Part shown: positions 46,280 to 60,600 of the stretch, piece after piece
Layout: each line of letters starts with the position of its first letter
Position numbering within the stretch: position 1 is the stretch's first letter
Assembly (NCBI GenBank): GCA_023213315.1
Contig: JAKCPI010026439.1
Span: 62,001 to 126,000 of the forward strand
Length of the DNA stretch: 64,000 nt
DNA from: Euborellia annulipes
Taxonomy: Eukaryota; Arthropoda; Insecta; Dermaptera; Anisolabididae
Direction: 5' to 3'
The notes under the pieces: model-generated
Told to the model about the DNA's origin: nothing
What the model saw: the letters and a program-made list of their open reading frames with translations, nothing else
The model's database searches: none
Translations under genes and position numbers: made by a program

Positions 46280-48545
46280 CATACAAATCACCATTCAATC
46301 ATTTTCGGATGGGAGGAATTCTAGTTTCTAATCTCTTTACATATATAATTGTATGTATGTAAGAAAAAAAATATATTCCCACCCCCCTCCCCAGTGCGCT
46401 CCAAATGGTCCGATGTTTGCCAAAAGCTTTTCAGTCCTTGGGCTTTACTTCTAGTTTATGTATGCGAAATTTGAATAAATAGTTTTTGCGTTTTCTTTGA
46501 CGAAAAAAGTTACCACAGACAGATATAATTCCAAAAACTATTTAAATGGGTTCTAAGGACCTCAAAGCCCAGGCTTAAGTTCAATTTCAATTTTTTACGA
46601 TTAGCCTACATTAACTTTACCTACCCAATCTTCGGTTGATGGACAAAGTTAAAAAATTGTTTCGATTCGATTCATATTTAGAATCAACTAAAATAATCAC
46701 TTGTTGGGATAAAGTGGCATTCCATAGCAGAACTTGTCCAGAAACGTTCATTAATTTATTCATATTTTACGTAGTTTTTAAAATTCCGTTTTTTTATTCG
46801 ATTTTTAATGCCCGTTTGCATATAATAACAAAAAGTCTTAATAAATAATACAAATCAGAATCGAATTTTTTTTTTTAAATAATTAATCTCTTTCATAAAA
46901 ATTTTCACTTCACTAAATATAAGCATTCTATCTATCTATATATTTATCATTAAAATTATATAACTTTATATATATTTTTATATAAATACAATAATTAATT
47001 TATTAACAAGTTTATGCATTGCATTTGAGTATTCTTTTAAGGAATTATTTTTTACAAATAAAACAAAAAAATAAATAAAAAAATACTATCATATTTAAAA
47101 ACAAAATCTGGTCAGAGGAAATTTTTTTTTGCAAAATATTTTTTTTTTTTTTTAATCTAAATCCTAACTCAATCTTTACGATTGTTATCACAAATTTTGG
47201 CATTTGGACTGTGGTTTGTGGATCAATAAATACTTTTTGTACTATAAAAATAAATATTTAAAGGAAGAAATTATAAGACAAAAAGTAATTTTTTTTTAAA
47301 TTGAACCATTTAAGAAGCCAGAATGAATAAGTCCACGTTTTGAATTTCATGTAAAAATACTTAAATGGAATCTTTTGTCCGTATCCAGAAATGTTACTAA
47401 GAAAATCTTGACTTGAGCAAGATGTTTGAATGATAATAAATATCCAAATAATACACTTGTTATGGTATTATTTATTAAAAATTAACACTTAATTCTTATT
47501 TAGAAGCGAGTAAACAACTTGTTCAGCTCTATTCTCTAAAAATTAGACGTTAAAACTTAACATCATAAATTGGAATAACTGGAGGTTGTAAGAGGATCCA
47601 ATTGAGAATCATAAATTGGGTGTTAAAAAGTAGTCTTCTCTAAGGCAAGTTTTAACAGCGACGTTAACATTTTACATTTCAGCAGCAGCTGTTAACGATT
47701 CATATAGCTATGTTTTCTGATTGTTCGTGTTTTTTACACTCCTCGATGACCTCTAGCGTTTGCGCATTAATAACTTGATTTATTATTCTCAATCTCGTAG
47801 GCCTATCTGACACCCAGCGTTAAAAAATGCTATTCTCTAAACCAACATTAACAAGTTGCATTTATCTCAAAACTATCAAAATCATAACCTTACTTTTTGG
47901 TAAAGACACCTTTTTGATGCATTAAACACGGCGTTAAAATATTAAAGGCATCCCCTAGGCATGATATTAATTTTTAACACTTTTGACTAAATGTTTTCGC
48001 TTTGGAGTTAAAGTTTTTGCTCACAAAATAGCAATTTGAAGCAAGGAGATGTTAAAATGAATTAACGCTGAAAATTTAACGTTTTTTCTTAACGAATAGA
48101 CCTGGTTAAGTGTTAATTTTTTAAAATCTTGAAACTTATTACCGAGTGTAATATTTATATATTTAATTTACAAAATGTTTCAACCAGAGCCTAGATACAC
48201 AATATACCTGCTATTCATTACGATACATGTGATCCAACCACATTTTAATAGCCACTAAAATTTGATAAATTTTATTACTCAAGAGATAAAACGTGGCATT
48301 AACATTTTCCGGGCACTCTTCTTATTTTCTCTGAACTTGGACGTTTTGACTCTTGAATGGCTCAATTATTAAAAGTTCATTTTTATCGTTTTGCTCAAGT
48401 TAAAAAAAAAGAAAGAATAATAATAAAATACAAATAAAAAATTATTATTATAATAATTTTTCAATTAAAATACCTATATATAAAAAAAAAATTAAAATAT
48501 TTAATAGTTCTATTTTTGTTTAGTTTTTGTTTTCAAAGGCTTTTG
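46280..48545. other. AT-rich stretch without recognised gene
   Basis: Region just 3' of the SLC4 gene. No coding exon recognised. 47620-48120 is unusually rich in GTTAA/TTAAC words, e.g. GCAGCAGCTGTTAACG, but no array or clear pairing was resolved. Confidence 0.45.
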
Positions 48546-48548
48546 TTA

Positions 48549-48554
48549 TTTATT
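48549..48554 (-). promoter_or_regulatory. candidate poly(A) signal of the SLC4 gene
   Basis: AATAAA on the minus strand about 52 bases after the predicted stop. In such AT-rich DNA the hexamer is common, so only its position supports it. Confidence 0.4.
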
Positions 48555-48605
48555 CTCTAAATGAAATTTGAATCTTAATCACAGATTCATGAATATATTA
48601 GTGTG

Positions 48606-48699
48606 TTAGAGTGCTGTAACGGCACCTCCTGAGGGAGTCTCCCCTTCTCCGGGAGTTGTAGGGGCTAAATTTCCATCTTCATTCTTACTTATTTTCGCA
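48606..48699 (-). CDS. Ndae1: SLC4 terminal coding exon with PDZ ligand
   Basis: A TTTTTTTTCAG acceptor at 48700 joins in phase (AG+T = Ser) to a 30-residue tail, [20 protein letters not shown] then [10 protein letters not shown], followed by TAA. The end -T-A-L fits a class I PDZ-binding motif, as in some mammalian Na+/HCO3- cotransporters. The preserved frame over a lone 94-bp stretch supports it, but family conservation is low here. Confidence 0.75.
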
Positions 48700-51600
48700 C
48701 TGAAAAAAAAAATATATATTTGAAATTTAAGAACAATATAACATAAATTAAAATGCAAAATATTTTTTGAAATAGAAAATTGTCATTTTGAATAGAGCCA
48801 ACTAACAACGCCTGCTCGTCCATGCAACCCGCAATACCGCAATTAGAGCCCGAACGTTAAGTTATTTCAAACCAAGCCTTGATTTCATACGATATAATTA
48901 ATTTAATTGCTTTAAACGCTAAAGTCACACATCACTTCCCTTCCTCTTATCTCTTCTACCATGCATATTCATAAAATTCGGTTAAGTTCAGTGGCGTCAT
49001 TTCTTGGGGGGAAGAGGCAAATTCTTAAAATTTCCTTACAAATAGGTACTCAAATTTGGCCAAAAGATATTTAATTTAATTAATTGTTTAATTTTGTACA
49101 GTTTATATACTCGTAGATATATTTTGAAATATTTTATTTAGAATAATATAAAATTAAAAAAAAATCAGAGCCCTTGGTGGAGGGGGAAATGCCCCCCTCT
49201 CCTTCCAAATGACGCCACTGGTTAAGTTTGCCTCGACAAAGAACTTCCCCAGCAAAATTTTTTTATATTCATATTAATCAATCAATTAATTGCTCAAAAA
49301 ATTTTAAAAATTTTTTATTCCTCTTTTTTTTAATTTTTATTACAAAGTTATTCATTATATTATACTTAAATTATTCAGTCTCTTATAAATCTAAATTACT
49401 GAATTTTCGTTTTATTGTTAACAAGTGAGATTTGCTGGAACTTCTCTTTTATCTTCAAATTCTATATTTTTTTATCTAAAAAAAAATATATTTTTTTTAT
49501 TTTTATTATGATTAAAAAAAAAAAGATAAATCATTTGTTCAATTAGAAATGACGGCGCCAGCTTATTCTCAGTGAGTGAGCAGGAGTAGGGCAAACTTAC
49601 CAACAGGGGGGGGGGGTAATATACATAGGGCCTATAGGCTATATCAACACAGAAACAAAAACAATTATGGGGGCAGATGCCATTTTCGTGACATTCCCCT
49701 CCCCCCAGACCCCCGTTGCGCCGATTATGAGAGATTTATTAATAATCGGTATGATTTTAATATAAATATCTCTAGTTAAAAAGCCGAAATACTAGTAAAA
49801 TAAATTTCAAACTAAACAAATGATAACGATAATATCATTATTTAAAAAAAATATAGGTTACAAATTACTTCTCAACATAACTCGCTCTCTTTTATATACA
49901 GTATGTATTCTTTTTTCTAGTGCTCTACGGGGCAAAGTGTCGCAGAGCAAATAAATAAATTTTATTCATTTATTCATTCTCTTCACTCCTTTCGAATTTT
50001 AGTAATTACTTTTTTCAAAAATGAAATTTTTGTTTGTTTATTTTTTACTTTCTCTTACCTATATTTGTAATATATAGAGAGAAAGTATTGTTATTATTTT
50101 TTAAATTCTACATCTTTAATTACTCACCTAATAATTCCTTGTTGTGTTTGTATAAGCGTAGTTTGAGGCTGTTGTTGTTGTTGTTGTTGTTCTTTCTGCG
50201 TTTGAGTTGTTGAAGAATCTAATTGACGCCATATTGAAGTCTTATTCATTTCTTCAGTAATATTAATTGAACTCAGAGGGATTTTTATCACATTGCCATT
50301 GGTAAGAGGGATTTGTAAATTGCCGCCAGTTTTTCGCATCTCTAGGCCTTTCTCTTCCTGTAAAATTAAAATAAGTTTTTTTTTTATAAGAACCGGCCAT
50401 AAAACTTTGATAGTATTTGCATCAGAATTTATATATTAAAATTCGTCTTTTTAACTGGGCAAAGTTATTTCGGCTCACGCCATTTTCTTCAAAAATAACA
50501 AAGTATTGAATTGTGTTAGGATGTCCCAATCTTTTTTGGGACACTCAAGGACTCACATCTGACAAGTAGTAGTAGGTCTACTATCCGATCTTAGACTTGC
50601 ACTTCCTTTCTTTTATGCTAGTCTTTTATCTTGTTTACTTATAAAACGCTGGGAGTTACTTAATTTTCGCAGGATGTTAGAGCAAGAATAAATAAATATT
50701 TTTTTTGGTCAGGATTTTAATGGCAGATTTTTTTTTAGTTATCGTCAAATCAAACCTAAAAAGATAAAATTCGAAACTGGGAAAATATTTTTTTAATACA
50801 GCCGTCACCAAAAAAATATTTTATATTCTTTCATCCTTACAAAAACAGTAACTTCCTGCAAAATTAAATTAATTAACTTCCAGATTTATTTATTAATAGT
50901 AAATCCTTATGGTGCTGTATTCATAGAAAAAAATACAAACTACATAGGGATAAATAAAATTCCCTACAAATTTAAACAATTTAGTGTCGTCAGGCAATTT
51001 TATCTAAAACGCGTATATTTTTATACATTTATGTTAAAGCCTTTATAAAAAATATATCATTTAAATTGAAAGAAGGGGACGAGAGCCTTCCCAGGAGACA
51101 GCAGCCAGGGAAATAAAAAAACTTTATATTCTGTTGTCGACGTTTCGATAGCTAGTCGCACTCATCTTCAAGGCACGCAGAATTGTGCGACTAGCTCTCG
51201 AAACGTCGGCTACAGAATATAAAGTTGTTTATTTCCCCTGGCTGCTGACCCTTTCTTCTAATTGAATATCTAAAGCCGTTAAACTCCAGAAATTTTATAT
51301 CATTTAATCTCCCCCAACCATCTTTTGAAAAATTTTAAGAACAATCGAATGATAATATCACACTTTATGAAACTTTCGATTTGATCGAACAACTTGTATA
51401 AAAAAAAGAAAAAATATAAATACAAATTTTATTAATTATAAAGTACAAAGAAGTGAACATTACACGTTACAAATTTTTTTTTTTTAACACTGGGAAAAGA
51501 TTTTTAATTTACTAAAAACATTAAGCTTTATAATTTGGGTTCATAAATAACACCTTGTTAGACTCAAAATCACCAATCTATAATTAATAAAATAGACTTA

Positions 51601-54600
51601 ATTTTTATAATAATCTAATATCAATATTGAAAAAATAAATTTCGAAAAACTTACATCTCCAATATTCCCATTGGCATTCGTCAGATCTGCATCCGTCCGT
51701 GTTGTATGTTCAGGCATAACATCATCGAGAATTTTAAGCTCTCTTCGTGTAAAAATAAGATCAAGAGCCTTTCGCACTCCGATCATAACAACAAGCTAAA
51801 AATATCAGAGAAGAGAGTTTTTTAACTTAATTTAATTAATAAATTACTGTTAAATTTTCTTACCATTAATGGAAAAAATATACTTGTAATTTTAAAGGAT
51901 TTTATAGCCCATAAGCCAATAAGACAGGCTAATTGAATTCCAGTAAAAAGGTGAACTCTCCAAAGAGGAACCTTAAATAAAATGAAATTACGATTTATTT
52001 TGGATTACATAAAGCCTATTTGGGATGTTTACCTGTCTGAGATACATATAATCAGGCTGATATTTAACTGGCATAAAGATAAGAAGAAGCCGATGAAATA
52101 ATTGCAACCCTTGGAGGGATGCCACCCCCATGTATAAGAAAACTCCAAAAAGGACGGGCATTGGGATTCGCTTAAGAACTGGAGTTAAGCAAACGGATAA
52201 TCCTATTGTGACGAAAATCGCCACATGAGTAACTCGCTGTTCTCTGAAAAATAAATAATTTCCATTAAATTGAGTTGGTTTGATATCCTAGCTCCTTAAA
52301 CTAATTGTGCAAAGGGCCCTCTGATTTTGAAATTAAATAAATCGAAAAGAATGAAACTATGTCCCACAGAACCCGTTCATTAAAAGTGTTCAAGGAAGGA
52401 GTTGTGACAAAATTTTAAACTCTATCATTAATGTTTGAGATTATGCTCTTTTTAAATAATTAACAACTTTTGAACACTTTCTGTTTTGTCACAATCTCCG
52501 TTAACTTGGTTATTTTCTAAGAAACACCCCATATATTTTTGCTTCATTAGAATTGTATAATGCACTTGATGTATAAAATCGACCGGTTCTAAGTTTACTT
52601 GTAAATTTATTCCATTTTTAAAAATTAATAATTAATAATTACACTACTCATCCCAGCCTACTATTTAATCTGCTAATAATAATTAAACTCTAGTTTGGAA
52701 AATATACAAGTTGATGGTGATTATGGCAAAACAGAAAGTGTCCAAAAGTAGTTAATAATTTAAATCAATGAAGTTAGTAGCTGTTTGTTTATACATCACG
52801 AAAAGGGGCAACATCAGTCCATCAAAATTGTTTAGGTTTGGATGGAATAATAAAATTTTCTCGAAACTCCTCATTAATTTGTGAAAATTTTTATAATTTT
52901 AGCTTCTCCTGTTTCTTTTTCTGTTGAAGTTAATAATTTATTTAAAACAAGCATATTCCAAAACATAAATATGCCAAAGTTTAAAATTTTCTCACAACTA
53001 CTTCCTTGAAAACTTTATTTTTGTTATTAATTATTTATTAAAAATATAAATACTGTACAACGTTTCGACTGCTTATTCTGCAGCCATTCTCAAGTACTCA
53101 CAGTATTTGAGAACGACTGCAGAAAAAGCAGTCGAAACGTTGTACAGTATTTATATTTTTAATAAATAATTAATAACAAAAATGTGGTCTATAATAAAAA
53201 ATTCTTCTAATAATAATAATAATTCAAACCTTAATTTCAAAGCTTTAATAAACACATTCGTGTTAAATACACGCTGTCATAGTTGCGTCATTTCAACTTA
53301 TCCTGGGGGGGGGGGAGGAGGCAATTTTTTTTCTTGAGTGGGGGCAAATTTTTTTTTTCTTAAAATTTATTTACAAATAGGTACTCAAATTTGGCCAAAA
53401 GATATTTAATTTAATTATTTGTTTTATTTTGCACAGTTTTATATACACGTAGAAATATTTCGAAATAATATAAAATTAAAAAAAAAAATATCAGAGCCCT
53501 TGGCAAATGCCTCCCCCTCCCCCCCCAAATGACGTCCCCGAGCTGTCACCTTAAAGACGCAGTATTATAATTAATACACTATCTTACCGAACTCCTAAAA
53601 ATCGCGGTTTCTCCCCGGGCGCGGCGCATTCACTTTCTAGTTTCAAAGAATTCACATGATTAATTGATAATACGGTGGCTGCTACGAACCACGGAAGACC
53701 CATTATCGAACAGATCACAATCAGAATTGCCAAAACAAACAGGTCCAGATGATAACCACAGCCTTTCTAAACATTCCAAAATTATATTTTCAAAATTAAT
53801 TATTAAAATCAAATTACAAAAAAAAAAAAAAAAAAAAAAAGAAATACCTTTAGTTTATTTTCCGACCTATTAACAATAACAGCTGTAATTTGTTGATCCA
53901 TAAATATTAATATAGTACCAAGGAGTGCAGGGATTAAAGCAAGGGGCAAGGTCCATAGGGGGTTACGGGAACTAGGAATTATGATCCAGCCTCTATCCGG
54001 CCTTGTTGGTTTAAATTCGGATGGTACCTATAAAAAGAAATTATTTTAAATGATAATAGTTAAACACAAAACAAATAATAACAAAATCCTACCTCTAATT
54101 TAGGGGTTTCAATGCCTATATAAAAATCTAAAAATGTCATTGTAAATATTGCAATTATAACTGCAAAATCACTGATAAAACGCCGAACCTGAAAAAATAA
54201 TAGCAATTGAAATATATTTTCTTGACATTTGGCTTGACATGACTACTTACACTAGCGGGGAAAAATAACGAATTTTTAAAGTCCTTAAGAAGTATTGATA
54301 TAATAAAGGTTCCACAGAAGAGAAGCAAAGACATGAGGAAGACATCGGCTACCGGAGGATTGCATGATGGGCCATTGGGTGCTATTGGTGAAGCCCAAAC
54401 GCCTTTATTCGACTGGAAAATAATAAATAAATATATTTTGTTGTTTGTTGAGTTGTTAACTTAAATTCCAATTGACTTACCAAACAATCTTCTAACCCCA
54501 AAGCGGTCCAATTCCGGCTGAGTCGTTCCGGGTCCAGCAGAATTAGATCTTTTGTTGAATTTAAAGTTGTCCCTTCCAGTTCATTGGCTGTTTCGGGTGG

Positions 54601-57600
54601 GAGGCAAAGGCATCCATCGAGAATAGCCGGCCGCATCATCGGATATTTATCCGATATGTGTACCACATTTTCTACTGCCTGAAAATTATTATTATATTGT
54701 TATTAAAATGTTTTGTCTAGTTGAAAATATCATTATTTTTTTTATAAGCTTATATATATAACAAGTAAAAAAGCATTTAAAAAATAAATTAATTTCTTGA
54801 AATGCTTTTCAATAGTGAAATTTTCAAATTCAAAAATTTTTATGGACATTTTAGTGCTTATTTATTTTCCCAGACTCCCACTAATTATTTTAACTGCTAA
54901 ATCACTTCCGATTTCATAGGCGCTGGAACTGGGGGGGGGGGAGCAAGGGTACATTGCCCCCCCCCGGCATCCTATAAGAGGGGGCAGAGGGGGACAATAT
55001 GTCTTCTTTTATTTCATTTATTTTTAAAAATATAAGGGCCTACATTTTTACTTTTGAAAAATAAAATTTTTTGCCTATGTATTTCTAATTTCTAAAAACA
55101 TTTTATATTGAATTAAAAGAAGAAAATTAAAAATATTTATTTCCTTCAAATTGTATAAATATAGCCTAAAAAAATTTTTGATAAAATCACTAGCAAATTT
55201 TTTAAAATTTTAATTTTATTAAAATTGTGATTTTATTTAAAATTTTTAAAGCTTTATAATAGATTTGTTTTTGTTTTATACTATTTGAACATATTAAATT
55301 ATTTTAATTTTCTAGAAAAAAAATTTTTGCCCCCCCACCCCCCCCCCTGATTCAAATTCGTTCCGACGCCGCTGTCCGATTTAGGGGAACAAAGTGTGAT
55401 AGACAGACAAACAATTAATTCTATTTTTCAGTATATATATAAAAGAAATTTATCATTTTACTTTGCCCCCCCCCCCTCCCCCTCCCCTCCCTCCAATTGA
55501 TAGAATTTGTGTTTTTTGTGAAAATTGTTCTGGAAAGCAATTTAAGTTTTTTAAACTCTTGCATAATATTTCGTTATGTTTAATTAATTATGATTCTTTG
55601 ATTTTGTTTGTTGATTTTAATCAAAACCAAATGAAAAAATAATTTTCAACATTTCATTGAGACGTTTCGAGAGAAATTTATTTTTTCATTTTCAGTCCTT
55701 CATTATTGTATAAGGTCCCGGAGTTAATCAGAAGGACACAATACAGTATAATATATTTATCTTCACTCACTCACATAGGCCCTACATACACTCTATCGAA
55801 TTTTGGTCATTGGATTTATTATATTAATATCTTTTGCCAATATGACCATGGAGGATCAATATATTGACAATGGCTTGGCCCTGAGGATGGTCCAATATGC
55901 GACCGAAACGTCGGCCCTGGCACATTAATTAATAATAAATAAATTGAAAAAACTACTAGCCGCTTGCTAATTGGAGAAATCCAGATCCCTTTAATCTACA
56001 TATTATCAGCTATACACCTCCGTCAAATAGGTATCTTGTGTACAAAAGGGCGTGCCGTTCTCTTATCTATGATTATCAAAATTTAGTGTTATCTACTTTT
56101 AGATCTACTCTGCATGTCGAGTTTTATCCTAGGTCTAATTTTCGCATTATGAACGTAGATAACATTCATGATACATAACATCGATGGATAAAATAGAAAA
56201 AAAAATTCTACCCTGTACCGGTTAAAATAAGATATTTTTGAATAAAAATCGCCCAACAGGTGGAATCGAACCACTATGCCGTTAGGCATCTACAGGTTTG
56301 AAGCCTGCACTCCGGACCACCGAAGTTCAGTTGGGCACAAATTATTATCCATTCGCCTTATATATACTGGTCTTAACAAAGCAAAATACTCTCCTAGATT
56401 TTTCAATATTTTTCATTCTCAGAAATTTCTTTTCAATTATTTTTTTAAATCCTTCTAATTATTGAATAAAATATTATTAATAGCACATTTTAAATAAAAC
56501 CTTTTTTTCAAAAAATTTATAAATTAAGAAAAATTAAATTAAAAATGAATTTATTAATTTAAAAAATGCATAACCTCAATCTTGGTTAAATAAATGAACA
56601 AAATATAACCTCTTTGGTCCAAAATTATTCTTTAACCTTAAATCAACTTAATAAGTGCTTATGAATGGGCCCGGCGAGGGAGGGGAGGGGGCGGTGTGGG
56701 GTAAATTTGATTTTTGTTTCCAGTCACCTTGAGGCCAAAGTTTTGAAACTTAGCAGAAATATTCTCTTAAATACAAGCTGAGAAACATTGATTGAATATA
56801 TCAATAATTTAAATAAAAAAAAAATACATATTTACTTTGCATATGAAAATGAAAGCGATTAAGGTAGCAAAATTTTCTTCCGTAAATCGCGTTATGTAAC
56901 AAACGAGTGCGCTTGCATCCACAGCCACCAAAATGATAAGAATTACTCCTATCCAAATACCAATCCATAATCGAAATGATAAATAGTCCCATTTGAACCA
57001 TCTGAAATAAATAAAAACATGAGATAAAAACTATCCAAACAATTCTGATAAGCTAAGTTCAAGTTTAAAAGTATTTACATCCCAGATATAATATCATAAT
57101 AGAACAGCTTTCAATGATAAAAATTAAATAATAATAACAGTGGCGTAGCGAGCTTAATTCGCGCCCGGGGCACAATACCTTTTTAGCGTCCCCCCCCCCC
57201 CCATTAGAAAACCATATAATATTATATGTAAAATATACTCGCAAATTAATAAATAAAGTCATAGGCTCAAGCTAGGCTTTAAATTTGAGACAAAATTATG
57301 CAGTAATTTTTTGTTTTGCGGACCATTTGGCGCCCCTTTGTGAGTAGCGCCCGGGGCATGATGAACCCCTTCCCCCCCCTTCGCTACGCCACTGAATAAT
57401 AATACATGTCTGAGAAAGAATTTACGAAACCATGTGAGGCTGACTGCAGAGTATGAATAATAAAGCTAGCTTATTTTTATTTATTTAATAAATTATTTTT
57501 GTAATGTTAGAGAATTTTTGTGCCCTTCTCTGGTCACAATGAATTTGATATCTTAAAGAGGTTTATGATAAAATCTCCAATTGAATGGAAATATTTCAAT

Positions 57601-60600
57601 TAGCTGTAAAAAGCCAGTTTGAACTTTGTGGTACTATGAAATCAGTAGACAAACGCTACTTTTTTAAGTTTTTGTTAGTCTTAAATTTCACAATGACTTA
57701 TTTTTCATGTAACTCTTGGGATTAAAAAAAATAATTTTTTTTACAAAAACATTTGCGATACGCATACATACAGACAAGGATATAAACAAACCAATTATTT
57801 TTTTACTCAGAAAATCTCATTAATTAATTTTTTTAATTACATTATAAATATCAATAACACCTGTTTTGAAATTTCGACTTTTGAGTGATTACCAAAATAA
57901 AAATAATTCTTAAAAGTAACTAAAGTTTTGAAGATCGTAACAAGGGAAAAGAAAAAAAATACCATGCCAGCAGAATAGAAATTAATTTATATTTCCTGGT
58001 CGACATTTCGGTTACACGTCACGACCTTCCTTTCTCCAAAGTTTTTGTTATTAGAGTTTACACTCATTAGTGCGATATAGAAATTAATTAGCATCCTTTA
58101 GCTCTACTCGTTAAAAACCAGCAGAAGAATGCTAATTAGTTTGACTGCATCGTATTAATATATAATATAAGGCATTTCTAAATCTCTCTAATGCATACAA
58201 ACTACTAATAACAATTTACCAAGACTTTAAGGAATGCTTCCGAAACGTCGAACAGGAAATTAATTTCTATTCTACTCTTAACTTTTTTTAGCCTTGTTAA
58301 ACATAATTATAATTAATCTATCATAATTTTCATTTTCCTCTCCTTGAATTAAAGATTGATTTTAAAATATAATATTATTAATATTAGGTCTATAATGATA
58401 AAAAAACATACTCGCAGATATCGAACATAATATTCTCAAACACAAGTACAGGACCAGTTGATCCAAGAATTGTCAATGGCTGCCCTGAGAAAAGTCCATA
58501 ACCCAATCCGCATACGAATCCGGAAATCAGAGATTCCATAGCTGCCATATTCTGATCAGTAGCCTGACCAAGAAGACCTCCAAATGTAATGATTGGTGAT
58601 AGACAGGCGAAGTATAAAAAAATCCAAGAAGCTACACTTTGGAGTGAACACGCATCTCGGATATCAGACCAATACCTGGAAAATAAATAAATGATTTACT
58701 TTCTTGTGTTTAAATTGATCCACCCACTGTAGTGATCTGATGATCCCTAGGATTTTACTGGGGATTTCTTGAATTCTTTTGAAAAATCTGATGTGATTGA
58801 CCGCAGTATACAACTTTCGAATATCAATGTTAAGAAAAAGTTGAGTGATATACTGTCACATCAGATTTTTTTATGTGTAGATATATTGAAGAGTGGGTAC
58901 TAAAAAATTTTAATCGCAATAATTTCTATATATTATTAATACATTTATAGGCAAGAGAAAGTAAAAAAAAACACATAAACATTACCAAGGAACTTTTCTT
59001 TGAATATCATTGACCAATCCTCCGAAACATTTTCCACTTCTTGTAAGTCCCGACTCTTGACGTCGTTTTTCTTCTTCAATTTGTTCGTCTTCATTCGCCG
59101 AAGGCGTTTTCTTTTCGGGTCGCCGCCTTTGTTCCTAAAAATTATTTTCAAATAAAAAAAAAATTCTTCTAAAGAATTTCCATTATTTAATACTTGTGAA
59201 GGAATAGCCGGAGGAGGTTCAATCCTTATACTAGGATCCCACTCGCCAGGTGGCAATACTGTCACGGAATCAAGAAATTCATCCACAGCCGTTAAAATAT
59301 GATGCCGGTTTTTCGCACGATATGCAATTTCAGTGAATACTTCATCGGTCATTATAGTCGCCATAGCTCTTCCTACTTCGTGAAAAGAAGCGCCAGGTTT
59401 AATTGTGTTTGTACATTTAGGAGATTTATTGTGACCATTTGAATTTAAATCCGGAGGATCTAAAGTTGTTGTTGTTTTATCATCAATCACAGTCGATGAT
59501 TCATTTAGATTTCCATTTGGATATTGAGAATGTTCTCCCTTTAAAATAAAAAAAATCAAATAATATTTTGGAATTTGACATTGAAATATTAAGATACTTA
59601 CAGATGGACCTAATAAGAGGAAAATGAATCTTGTTGGTACAGGAACTTCAGCTAAATCACCTAAAGGAACCGCTTCTTTTAATCTTATTAAAACACACAA
59701 ACACTTTTCCAAAAAATCAACTTCACCAACTAAAATATTGCTGGCTTCTGCACCAGCAGGAATTTTACGCATCAAATGAGTATTTGCCTGTGAACAAAAA
59801 GAGAAATTTAGTGGGCGGAATTTCTGAATAATGAATCAATAATGGTTTTAAATATTTTTGAAAAATAAACTGCCATTTCTTTCAATTAGTTAGAATTAAA
59901 GTAAACATACAGTAATCGCAAATTGCTGGAGTTCTACTCAAACCCAACCGCTATCTGGCAGTAGCCATCTACCGGCACCCCAAGAATTCATATCATTTTC
60001 TATATCTAACTCCTCTTTCTACGTTTGTTTCTAACTAGTGAACTAATCCTTATTTGTGGTTCCACCCGTTTCCTTTTATCCGAACTCTTCTAAACTAGAG
60101 AGGATGTCCTAGTTTGAGGAGGGACTCCCTCAACTCGACTCCTTTCTTTACGTCCCTTGCAGAGGACGGGATGTCACAGCAACTCCCTCTCCTAGTATAA
60201 GCTTATTACAATCTCACCTTATGATATCCTTCCGTATCGAGATGTCCACCTGAACTGTTTCCATTTCTTAAGGAATGTCCGCTGACCGTTCTTTTCATTC
60301 CTAAAAAATAACAACTTTATATTATATTCAATCATTTTTTAGTTTCAAAAATATTATAGCTATATTCCTAAAAAAAATATAAATTTCTATTATTTTCATA
60401 TTTCTAACTTTCGAAAAATTTCTAATATTTTTTGTTTTTGTTTTATTTGTTCTAAAAGCGGTTATTTATAACTATTTATTAGATTAACTAAAAATTTTAA
60501 AACAAAATTTAACTCAAAAATGGAATTTTTTTTTGGAAATTTTTGAAAATTTAATAAAACCTCAACATGCAAACTCTTTAAATCATTTAAAGATAGAATA

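Noticed and set aside
56276..56458. 60-codon plus-strand frame
   Set aside because: Opposite strand of the tRNA-Sec gene.
58945..59775. Single 276-codon open reading frame
   Set aside because: It reads through two small GT-AG introns (59539-59601 and 59135-59193). The second shifts the frame, and the correct spliced frame restores family sequence ([13 protein letters not shown]).
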